From: UBA6244 sp965140775
Lineage (GTDB): Bacteria > Bacteroidota > Bacteroidia > Bacteroidales > F082
NCBI GenBank assembly: GCA_965140775.1
Contig: OZ223471.1
Location: 4,402,001 to 4,466,000, forward strand
Direction: 5' to 3'
DNA length: 64,000 nt
In this document: positions 34,737 to 42,507 of the stretch, piece by piece
Numbering within the stretch: position 1 is the stretch's first letter
Layout: each line of letters opens with the position of its first letter
Program-made: the position numbers and the translations under genes
Notes under the pieces: generated by a model
The model's database searches: none
Told to the model about the DNA's origin: nothing
Seen by the model: only the letters and a program-made list of their open reading frames with translations

Positions 34737-34797
34737 TTTTTAACAAAAACTTAATAAACTTTTTTTGTAAGAATAGTTTCCTGCGTTTATTTTTTTG

Positions 34798-34805
34798 TAT
34801 TTTTG
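34798..34805 (+). promoter_or_regulatory. Bacteroidota -7 element (TATTTTTG) for the efflux operon
   Basis: TATTTTTG fits TAnnTTTG and lies 36 bases before the tolC-like ATG at 34842. It probably drives the whole tolC-tetR-MFP-RND unit. Confidence 0.55.
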
Positions 34806-34841
34806 CCGCCCGTTATTATCAAACCATAACTATTATCAATC

Positions 34842-36179
34842 ATGAAAATTAAAATATTAATCCCGTTTGTTGTACTTTTTCTCCTGACAAACAGCTTGTT
34901 GTCGCAGAACATCAGAACCTTTTCGTTGAAAGAAGCCATTGCTTTTGCCATGGACAGCAACTACAATATTATCAATTCGGCTTTGGATGTGGAGTCGGCA
35001 AAATATCGTGTGAAAGAAAGTACCTCAATCGGTTTGCCTCAGGTAAATGCTTCCGTTGCTTACAACGACAACCTGCAACGTCCGGTGATGATTATTCCCG
35101 ACTTTACCGATCCTACCAAAACAATGGAGCTGCAATTCGGTACCAAATACGATGGAACTCTTGCTGCTTCTGCGTCACAATTAATATTCAGTGGTGAGTA
35201 CATCGTGGGTTTGCAAGCTGCTAAAAAATACCTTGAAAAAACAAACATCGACTTTTTCAAAAACAAAGTAGCCGTCAAACAACAGGTGGCCAACTCCTAT
35301 TATGCGGCCTTGTCGGCCGAAGATGCCTTGGTGATTGTGGATTCAACCCTTACGATTACAAAAAATCTGGCCAACGAAACCCGTCAGGTGTACGAAGCGG
35401 GGCTTGCCGAAGACATCGACGTAGATCAATTGGATTTATTGGTTTCCGACCTGCAAGCCACCCACGAATATTTGAACACCCAACGTGTGATTGCCCATGC
35501 CTATTTGAAATTTTACATGGGTTTGAATGATGCCGACAGCCTGATACTTACCGACAAGATGGAAACCATCATCGACCAAAAAAACAACTCGGGCATGCTG
35601 ACCAATCCGTTTATTTTTAGCCAAAATGTGGATTACCGTTCCATGGCCAAACAAAAGGAACTGAGTATGCTTCAGGTGAAGTTGGCAAAATCGGCCTACC
35701 TGCCATCCCTTTCGGCCAACCTGAACTACCAAACCCAAGCACAACGAGAGCAATGGGATTTCTTCAACAAAGACGGTATTTGGTACAACAGCTCGGTGTT
35801 TGGCGTCAGCATGAAAATCCCGATTTTCTCAAGCGGTATGCGCTCTTCCAAAGTAAAACAGGCGCAAATAGCTTACGAACAGGTGGATGTAATGGAAAAA
35901 CAACTGCTTACAAACCTTAATTTGCAGTATTCCACAGCCAAAAACGACTACCTCAACGCTTTCAATGTTTTTCAGAATAAAAAGAAAAGCCGAAAAACTG
36001 CTGAAAAGATTTACCAGAAAACCACCGAAAAATACAAACTCGGTATGGCCAGCAGCCTCGACTTACTCAACACACACAACCAATTTCTCAACACCGAGAA
36101 CGACTACATCAATTCGGCACTCAACTTGCTTAAGGCCGGCGAAGAACTGGAGAAAATTTTAACCAAGTCTGAAAGGTAA
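34842..36179 (+). CDS. TolC-family outer membrane efflux protein
   Basis: A 445-residue protein with a signal peptide (LIPFVVLFLLTNSLLSQ). It consists of two OEP (outer membrane efflux) repeats of long helices: FSLKEAIAFAMDSNYNIINS at the N-terminus, VKQQVANSYYAALSAEDAL in the first half, and KLGMASSLDLLNTHNQFLN in the second. It forms the trimeric outer-membrane duct of a tripartite pump. It is first in an operon with a TetR regulator, an adaptor and an RND pump; the TetR ATG follows 4 bases after its stop. Confidence 0.93.
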   Translation: MKIKILIPFVVLFLLTNSLLSQNIRTFSLKEAIAFAMDSNYNIINSALDVESAKYRVKESTSIGLPQVNASVAYNDNLQRPVMIIPDFTDPTKTMELQFGTKYDGTLAASASQLIFSGEYIVGLQAAKKYLEKTNIDFFKNKVAVKQQVANSYYAALSAEDALVIVDSTLTITKNLANETRQVYEAGLAEDIDVDQLDLLVSDLQATHEYLNTQRVIAHAYLKFYMGLNDADSLILTDKMETIIDQKNNSGMLTNPFIFSQNVDYRSMAKQKELSMLQVKLAKSAYLPSLSANLNYQTQAQREQWDFFNKDGIWYNSSVFGVSMKIPIFSSGMRSSKVKQAQIAYEQVDVMEKQLLTNLNLQYSTAKNDYLNAFNVFQNKKKSRKTAEKIYQKTTEKYKLGMASSLDLLNTHNQFLNTENDYINSALNLLKAGEELEKILTKSER

Positions 36180-36183
36180 AAAA

Positions 36184-36798
36184 ATGGACGGTAAGAAAAA
36201 AGACATCATCGAACAGGTAAAAAATCTCTATCTGGAGTTTGGCATCAAAAGTGTCACCATGGACGATATTTGTCATAAACTGGGCATCTCCAAAAAAACA
36301 CTCTACGAGTTTTTTACCGACAAACGACAACTGGTTTGGGAGGTTCTCGAAAACATCAACGAAATGCCGGCTCATCCTTATACCAGCGAAATGCCTCAAA
36401 ACCTGAATGCATTGGAAGAGCTGCTGTTTTATCAAAGTGTGCAGGTGAAAATGATTGAAAACCACAAGCCGGGATTTATGTATGACTTAAAAAAGTACTA
36501 CCCACGGTTTTTTGAACATTTTCATAAAATGAAACGCAAACGATTTGTGGAAAAGGTACTCGACAACCTGAAAAAAGGTAAAGAAGAAGGGCTTTTCAGA
36601 TCGGAATTGAATGAAGAAATCATCACACAACTTACCCTTATGCGCATGGAGTGTTTGATGTCAACCGACATTTTCAACGGGTCATCCTATACTCATGCTC
36701 AATTGTTTAACGAAATTTTCCGCTTTCACCTTTACGGAATTGTGAGCGACAAAGGAAGAAAAATACTTGAAGAAAACATCAATAAATTAAACCTGTAA
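36184..36798 (+). CDS. TetR/AcrR-family regulator of the efflux operon
   Basis: A 204-residue regulator. The N-terminal helix-turn-helix is clear: GIKSVTMDDICHKLGISKKT, then LYEFFTDKRQLVWEV. The ligand-binding half is aromatic-rich. It is embedded between the TolC gene (4-base gap) and the adaptor gene (30-base gap), so it is likely an autoregulated local repressor of the pump. The operator was not identified but should lie near the promoter at 34798. Confidence 0.9.
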   Translation: MDGKKKDIIEQVKNLYLEFGIKSVTMDDICHKLGISKKTLYEFFTDKRQLVWEVLENINEMPAHPYTSEMPQNLNALEELLFYQSVQVKMIENHKPGFMYDLKKYYPRFFEHFHKMKRKRFVEKVLDNLKKGKEEGLFRSELNEEIITQLTLMRMECLMSTDIFNGSSYTHAQLFNEIFRFHLYGIVSDKGRKILEENINKLNL

Positions 36799-36828
36799 TC
36801 ATCGAATCAACACATAACAACCATCAAC

Positions 36829-37971
36829 ATGAAAACAATTTTTAAAATAACCCTTTTTATCAGCATAAGCGTCTTCTTATTTTCGTGCCAGGAGGAGGTA
36901 AAAGAAAATCCCGTGGCGCAGCTGGAAGCTTATCAAAAAGAAGCCAAAGAAATCAATAAAAAGATTGAAGATCTGGAACGTACAGTGGCCGCATCAGGCA
37001 AAAAAGTGTACACCGGATTGAAAGTTCCGGTAAGAACCGAACAGCTTGCCTACCAACCATTTTCGCACTTCTTTGAAGCTACCGGCGAAATGGAAACCAT
37101 CGAAGAGGCTTTTGTGAGTCCTGAAGTGAGCGGACAAATCGTGGATATTTTTGTGAAAGAAGGCGACCGCGTGGTAGCAGGACAAAAACTGGCCAAACTG
37201 AATACTGTAATTGTAGAAAAAACCATTCAGGAAGTGCAATCTCAGTTGGGCTTGGCCGAAACGGTTTACAATAAGCAATCGGCTTTGTGGAAGAAAAACA
37301 TTGGCTCGGAAATTCAGTACCTGGAAGCCAAAAACAACTATGAAGGTTTGCAAAACAAACTGGAAACCTTAAAAGCCCAGTACAATCTTGCCATCCTTAC
37401 TTCGCCCATCAACGGCATTGTTGAAAAAATCGTTCAAAAGGAAGGCGAAATGGCCACTCCCGGCATGCAGTTCATGCACATTGTCAACATCGACGAACTG
37501 TATATTACTGCCCAACTTTCGGAGGCCTATTTGCCCATCATCAAAAAAGGAGATGAGGTAAAAATTACCCTGCCTTCGATACCCAATTTCAGCGAAATGT
37601 TGCCTGTTTACCGTACCGGAAACGTAATCAACAAGGAAAACCGCACCTTTGAAGTACAGGTTAAAATTGACAATCCTGAAGGTTTTATGAAACCTAACAT
37701 GCTGGCCAACATCGAAATAAACGACTACAACAACAACAAAGCCATCGTAATTCCGTCCATCCTCATCAGAAAAGATTTGCGGGGCAGTTTTTTGTATGTG
37801 ACCGCACCTCAGGAAGGCGAAACCCTGGCCAAAAAGGTATATATCACCCCCGGACGTTCGTTTAAAGATAAAACGGAAGTGCTATCGGGACTCAAAGCCG
37901 GAAACGTCATCATCACCGATGGCTACAACAATGTATCCGACGGAGCTGTGGTTGAAGTAATGAACAATTAA
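36829..37971 (+). CDS. RND efflux periplasmic adaptor (membrane fusion) lipoprotein
   Basis: A 380-residue HlyD/AcrA-like adaptor. The lipobox FLFSCQEE predicts an N-terminal lipid anchor. A short coiled coil is followed by a lipoyl-like half (GQIVDIFVKEGDRVVAGQKL), a helical hairpin, the second lipoyl half (LAILTSPINGIVEKIVQKEG) and a beta-barrel. It bridges the RND pump and the TolC channel. It is 52 bases upstream of the pump gene. Confidence 0.93.
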   Translation: MKTIFKITLFISISVFLFSCQEEVKENPVAQLEAYQKEAKEINKKIEDLERTVAASGKKVYTGLKVPVRTEQLAYQPFSHFFEATGEMETIEEAFVSPEVSGQIVDIFVKEGDRVVAGQKLAKLNTVIVEKTIQEVQSQLGLAETVYNKQSALWKKNIGSEIQYLEAKNNYEGLQNKLETLKAQYNLAILTSPINGIVEKIVQKEGEMATPGMQFMHIVNIDELYITAQLSEAYLPIIKKGDEVKITLPSIPNFSEMLPVYRTGNVINKENRTFEVQVKIDNPEGFMKPNMLANIEINDYNNNKAIVIPSILIRKDLRGSFLYVTAPQEGETLAKKVYITPGRSFKDKTEVLSGLKAGNVIITDGYNNVSDGAVVEVMNN

Positions 37972-38023
37972 AAACATTATAATTGGTTAACCGAAAGGTG
38001 AATAACATCATAAATAGCATATC

Positions 38024-41000
38024 ATGAGCAACGAAATAGAAAAGCACCAGGGAAAGCCAACGGAAAGAGATTTCTGGTTGTCAACCTGGGCGCTCAACAA
38101 TAAAAACACCGTGTATCTCATCACGGTTATTGCCATCGTTTTTGGGTTGTATTCTTACGTAAGTATGCCCAAAGAACTCTTTCCCGATATCAACATTCCC
38201 ACCATCATGGTGCAAACTTTGTATCCGGGAAACCCGCCGGTGGACATCGAGAACCTGCTTACGCGCCCCCTCGAAAAAGAGATTGAGTCGGTAAAAGGCA
38301 TTAAAAAAATGACCACCGTTTCCAGTCAGGATGCGTCCAACGTGTTTGTTGAATTTCAAACAGATGTAAACATTAAAACCGCGCTCCAGGATGTAAAAGA
38401 CGCCGTGGACAAGGCAAAAAGCGAACTTCCTGACGATTTGCTCACCGACCCCATGGTGACGGACATCGATTTTTCGGAGTTTCCGGTTATCAACGTAAAC
38501 CTGTCGGGTGACTACAGCGTGAGCGAACTCAAAGATTTTGCCGAAGACCTCAAAGACGAGATAGAAACCATTTCGGAGGTGTCGAAGGTTGTAATTACAG
38601 GTATTACCGAGCGTGAGGTGAAAATCAACCTCGACCCCTTTAAGATGGCTGCCCTGCAAGTGAGTTACGGCGATGTGGAAACTGCCATTGCAAGCGAAAA
38701 CGTGAGCATGTCGGGAGGGGATATCCGTTTGGGCAAAATTCAAAGGTCGGTACGCATCATCGGCGAGTTTACCAATCCGGCGCAAATTCTCAACGTCATC
38801 GTTAAAAGCGAGAAGGGAAATATTGTTTACCTACGCGATGTGGCCAATGTAAGCTATGCCTTTAAAGACCGCGACAGTTATGCCTACCTGGGCGGACAGC
38901 CGGTGGTTTCGTTGCAAGTGGTAAAAAAAGGAGGTCAAAACCTGCTTTCCACCGTGGATCAGGTAATGGACGTAATCCATTTGGGCCAAGGCAATGGCAT
39001 GATACCTGAGAACCTGTCGGTTACCATCACCGGCGACCAAAGCCAAATGGTAAAAATGCAGCTGTCGAACCTGGAAAACAGTATTATTCTGGGGGTAATT
39101 TTTGTGGTGTTTATCCTGTTCCTGTTTTTGGGAACACGCAACTCGTTGTTTGTGGGTTTTGCCATCCCCATGTCCATGTTCCTTTCGTTTATGATCATGG
39201 GCGGAATCGACTACCGCATCAACATGATTGTGCTGTTCTCGCTCATTCTGGCCCTCGGTATGCTGGTGGATAATGCCATTGTGGTTACCGAAAACATCTA
39301 CCGGTATGTCCACATGGGTTTTCCTGTAAAGGAAGCCGCACGTCAGGCCACCGGAGAGGTAGCCATGCCAATTATTTCCAGTACGGCCACCACCCTCGCT
39401 GCCTTTTTCCCTTTGCTGTTTTGGAAGAGTATCATGGGCGAATTTATGTCGTACATGCCACTCACCCTTATTTTTGTGTTGGTATCGTCGCTGTTGGTGG
39501 CGTTGGTCATCATTCCGGTATTGTTCACCGATTTTTATAAAAAAGGCGCCAACATCACCCTTCCCAAAGTAAAACGCAGCCTGATTTTCATGGCATTGTT
39601 TGTTGGGGTGGCCATGATTTTTTACGCCATCCACATCAACTGGATTGGAACCATCCTGCTTATTTTTGCCTTCATTGGTTTGCTCAACCTGCTCTTTCTT
39701 TCACGTTTGGCCATTTGGTTTCAAAATGTGTTTTTGGTGTGGCTCGAAGATTTCTATCTCCGATTCATCAAGTTTGCCATCTCCAAATGGCATCCGTTGG
39801 GATTGGTTGTTGGTACCTTTTTGTTGATGATTCTCACCATGATGTTCTATTTTGGCACCAATCCGAAAGTGGATTTTTTCCCATCCACCGACCCCAAATT
39901 GTTGAACATTGTCACCGAATTGCCCATCAGTACCGATGTGGAAGTTACCGACTCCACCATGCGGGTTCTCGAAGCCAAGGTCAATAGCATTTTGGCGCCC
40001 AACATGGACATTGTAGAATCGGTAGTTACCCTGGCGGGAAAAGGTGCCGTAAGCGAAGACGACGGATTTAGCGGTCGTGGAGGAATGCCCAATCGCGGAT
40101 TGATCACCATCAATTTTGTGGACTTTAACCTGCGTGGTGGCAAAAGCACCGCCGACATTCAACGGCAACTCTCCGACGAGCTGACCGGAAAATATCCGGG
40201 CGTAACCATTTCGGTTGAAAAACAACGCAATGGCCCACCCACCGGAAAGCCCATCAACCTCGAAATCAGCGGTCACGACTTCGACCAATTGCTCCACCTT
40301 ACCGATACCATTCGTGCGCTGTTCAACGAGGCCAATATCCCCGGAATTGAAGCCCTGAAGATAGATCTGGATGTGGGAAAACCGGAAGTTCTGGTGAACA
40401 TCGATCGCGAAAAAGCACGTAGGTACGGACTTTCAACCGGACAAATCGCCAGTGCTTTGCGTACTTCACTGTTTGGTAAAGAAATATCCGATTACAAAGA
40501 TGGCGAAGACGAATACAAGATTGTGATGCGCCTGGACGACGACTATCGATACAACCTGTCGGACCTCATCAACCAACGGATTACCTTCCGCAACCAGTCG
40601 TCCGGAAAAATTGTACAAATTCCCATTTCAGCGGTAGCCGATTTCGATTTTAGCTCAACTTACGGTGCCATTACCCGCAAGGATCGAAACCGCATGATCA
40701 CCATTTATTCCAATGTGATTGAGGGATACAATGCCAACGAAATCAATGTGGAATTAAAAAAGATCATGGCCGATTTTGAAATGCCCGCCGGATACAAGTA
40801 TGAATTTACGGGCGAACAAGAAGAACAAGCCGAATCAACGGCGTTTCTGTCCATGGCCATGCTCATCGCTTTGTCGCTGATTACCATCATTTTGGTATCA
40901 CAGTTCAACTCCCTGGTTAAGCCGGCCATCATTATGTTCAGCGTGTTGTTGAGCACCATTGGGGTATTTGGCGGACTGGCCACTTTCCACATGGACTTCG

Positions 41001-41452
41001 TGGTAATTATGACCGGAATCGGCATCGTATCGTTGGCCGGGGTGGTGGTAAACAACGCCATCGTGCTCATCGACTATATTGGTTTGGTAAAACTGCGCCA
41101 CAAGGAAGCCCTCGGACTTTCGCCCGAAGACGATTTGCCCATGGACGTGGCCAAAGAATGTATCGTGGAAGCCGGAAAAACCCGTCTGCGTCCTGTATTG
41201 CTTACGGCCATCACCACCGTGTTGGGGTTGATGCCTTTGGCCATTGGTTTGAACATCGACTTTCTGTCGTTTTTCAACACCTTCGACCCCGACATCTATT
41301 TTGGTGGCGACAATGCCGCTTTTTGGGCACCCATGAGTTGGACAGTAATTTTCGGACTCACCTTTGCCACTTTCCTTACGCTGGTGATTGTTCCGGCCAT
41401 GTACCAGTTGCTGTATTCGGCCAAGGTACATTGGTTTACACGGAAGAAATAA
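38024..41452 (+). CDS. RND-family efflux transporter permease
   Basis: An 1142-residue AcrB/MexB/CusA-superfamily inner-membrane pump. It has the N-terminal TM1, a porter domain (LFPDINIPTIMVQTLYPGNP), a central cluster of TM helices (LALGMLVDNAIVVTENIYRY, including the Asp of the proton relay), a second porter half, and a final TM cluster (IVSLAGVVVNNAIVLIDYI). An extra hydrophobic region near residues 510-600 is longer than in AcrB. Substrate is unknown, but Bacteroidota members of this branch often handle hydrophobic compounds. A strong terminator follows. Confidence 0.95.
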   Translation: MSNEIEKHQGKPTERDFWLSTWALNNKNTVYLITVIAIVFGLYSYVSMPKELFPDINIPTIMVQTLYPGNPPVDIENLLTRPLEKEIESVKGIKKMTTVSSQDASNVFVEFQTDVNIKTALQDVKDAVDKAKSELPDDLLTDPMVTDIDFSEFPVINVNLSGDYSVSELKDFAEDLKDEIETISEVSKVVITGITEREVKINLDPFKMAALQVSYGDVETAIASENVSMSGGDIRLGKIQRSVRIIGEFTNPAQILNVIVKSEKGNIVYLRDVANVSYAFKDRDSYAYLGGQPVVSLQVVKKGGQNLLSTVDQVMDVIHLGQGNGMIPENLSVTITGDQSQMVKMQLSNLENSIILGVIFVVFILFLFLGTRNSLFVGFAIPMSMFLSFMIMGGIDYRINMIVLFSLILALGMLVDNAIVVTENIYRYVHMGFPVKEAARQATGEVAMPIISSTATTLAAFFPLLFWKSIMGEFMSYMPLTLIFVLVSSLLVALVIIPVLFTDFYKKGANITLPKVKRSLIFMALFVGVAMIFYAIHINWIGTILLIFAFIGLLNLLFLSRLAIWFQNVFLVWLEDFYLRFIKFAISKWHPLGLVVGTFLLMILTMMFYFGTNPKVDFFPSTDPKLLNIVTELPISTDVEVTDSTMRVLEAKVNSILAPNMDIVESVVTLAGKGAVSEDDGFSGRGGMPNRGLITINFVDFNLRGGKSTADIQRQLSDELTGKYPGVTISVEKQRNGPPTGKPINLEISGHDFDQLLHLTDTIRALFNEANIPGIEALKIDLDVGKPEVLVNIDREKARRYGLSTGQIASALRTSLFGKEISDYKDGEDEYKIVMRLDDDYRYNLSDLINQRITFRNQSSGKIVQIPISAVADFDFSSTYGAITRKDRNRMITIYSNVIEGYNANEINVELKKIMADFEMPAGYKYEFTGEQEEQAESTAFLSMAMLIALSLITIILVSQFNSLVKPAIIMFSVLLSTIGVFGGLATFHMDFVVIMTGIGIVSLAGVVVNNAIVLIDYIGLVKLRHKEALGLSPEDDLPMDVAKECIVEAGKTRLRPVLLTAITTVLGLMPLAIGLNIDFLSFFNTFDPDIYFGGDNAAFWAPMSWTVIFGLTFATFLTLVIVPAMYQLLYSAKVHWFTRKK

Positions 41453-41501
41453 AGTAACACAACTAGGATGGGAATCGGAACCCCATCAGAACTATTAAGC
41501 G

Positions 41502-41533
41502 AAAAGCGGCAGAAATTTCTGCCGCTTTTTTTT
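41502..41533 (+). terminator. Rho-independent terminator after the RND pump gene
   Basis: AAAAGCGGCAGAA/TTTCTGCCGCTTTT forms a perfect 13-base-arm palindrome followed by further T residues, about 50 bases after the pump stop codon. Confidence 0.9.
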
Positions 41534-41590
41534 GTGAAAACCTTCGGTGTATTTCGCCCGGGCAGTCAGTTTTCAAAAAAAAAGTATATG

Positions 41591-41598
41591 TATATTTG
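41591..41598 (+). promoter_or_regulatory. Bacteroidota -7 element (TATATTTG) for the TonB/TPR gene
   Basis: TATATTTG fits TAnnTTTG and ends 9 bases before the ATG at 41608. Confidence 0.5.
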
Positions 41599-41607
41599 AC
41601 CGCCAAA

Positions 41608-42468
41608 ATGAAGTACCTCAAGAAAATAAAAATGAAACAAGTTCTATTCTTTATCATGTTTCTTACACTTGCTCTTGCCCGGGGGCAGGAAACAGTTGAA
41701 ATACCCACGTTTAAGGGTGGACAACAAGCATATATCGATTTCCTCTCCAGGAAAATGAAGTATCCGCAACATGCGGTATCCCTGAGAATTGAAGGTCGTG
41801 TTTTCCTTCAGTTTACGGTAAAAAAAGATGGGTCGGTTGCGGATATCAAGCTTGTTCAAGGAATTGGCGGTGGATGCGACGAAGAGGCCATTCGCGTGAT
41901 TGGACTTACCAGCGGCAATTGGTTTCCGGCCCGTAAAAATGGCGAACCTGTTGATGCCAATTTTAATGCATCCATCAAATTTTCGCTGTCGGAAGAAAGG
42001 CTGAGTGCGGCCAACGAATTCAACAAGGGAGTTGATTATATGAGAAGTGAGCAATACGAACTTGCCGTGAAGGCGTTCGATATGGCCATTCAAATGGAAG
42101 AAGGATGCAACAAATGTATTTATTCCAGAGGCCTGAGCCTTTTTTTGATGGAAGACTATCAGAGTGCCATTCGCGATTGGGAAACCGTGTATAAACGCAA
42201 CTACCGCAAAAAAGAAGTTCGCCCAAAACTATCCGAAGCCTATTTGAAAATCGGAAACCAATACCTGAACGAAAAGAAATACAACATCGCCGTGGTTATT
42301 TATGGCAAGGCCCTGGAATATACCCCCGAAGAAATCAATGTGCTCAACAACAGAGCCAATGCCTACTTTTTGATGGGCGACAAGGTGAATGCATGCCACG
42401 ATTGGAAAAAAATGAAAGACTTGGGTGCCGACGAAGCAGACAAATACCTGGAGGCTTATTGTGAGTAA
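41608..42468 (+). CDS. Secreted TonB-C-terminal-domain protein with TPR repeats
   Basis: A 286-residue protein. The ATG at 41608 follows the promoter; MKQVLFFIMFLTLALARGQ at 41632 is an alternative start that still gives a signal peptide. Residues about 30-130 match a TonB C-terminal fold (RKMKYPQHAVSLRIEGRVFL, KKDGSVADIKLVQGIGGGCD), and TPR-like repeats follow (FNKGVDYMRSEQYELAVKAF, YGKALEYTPEEINVLNNRAN). TonB-C-domain proteins of this type are widespread in Bacteroidota and need not energise receptors. Function not assigned. Confidence 0.8.
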   Translation: MKYLKKIKMKQVLFFIMFLTLALARGQETVEIPTFKGGQQAYIDFLSRKMKYPQHAVSLRIEGRVFLQFTVKKDGSVADIKLVQGIGGGCDEEAIRVIGLTSGNWFPARKNGEPVDANFNASIKFSLSEERLSAANEFNKGVDYMRSEQYELAVKAFDMAIQMEEGCNKCIYSRGLSLFLMEDYQSAIRDWETVYKRNYRKKEVRPKLSEAYLKIGNQYLNEKKYNIAVVIYGKALEYTPEEINVLNNRANAYFLMGDKVNACHDWKKMKDLGADEADKYLEAYCE

Positions 42469-42507
42469 AAATTCCTGACAGATTTTTGAAACCGGCCAGG
42501 ATTGTCT

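Larger units (their letters stand above)
34349..34841. other. Repeat-rich intergenic region upstream of the efflux operon
   Basis: Holds an inverted REP-like copy (34425-34444), two CCTACGG-core palindromes (34499-34511, 34547-34559), a pyrimidine-rich tandem repeat (34681-34736) and the tolC promoter. A plus-strand ORF over the low-complexity part is not considered coding. Confidence 0.7.

Noticed and set aside
34498..34743. Short plus-strand ORF over the pyrimidine-rich tandem repeat
   Set aside because: Its C-terminal half is only the translated 14-bp repeat (Leu/Pro/Ser-rich) and there is no recognisable N-terminus.
38831..39634. 267-codon minus-strand ORF opposite the RND pump
   Set aside because: It lies within the conserved pump on the plus strand and has a His/Gln/Asn-rich composition with no motif.
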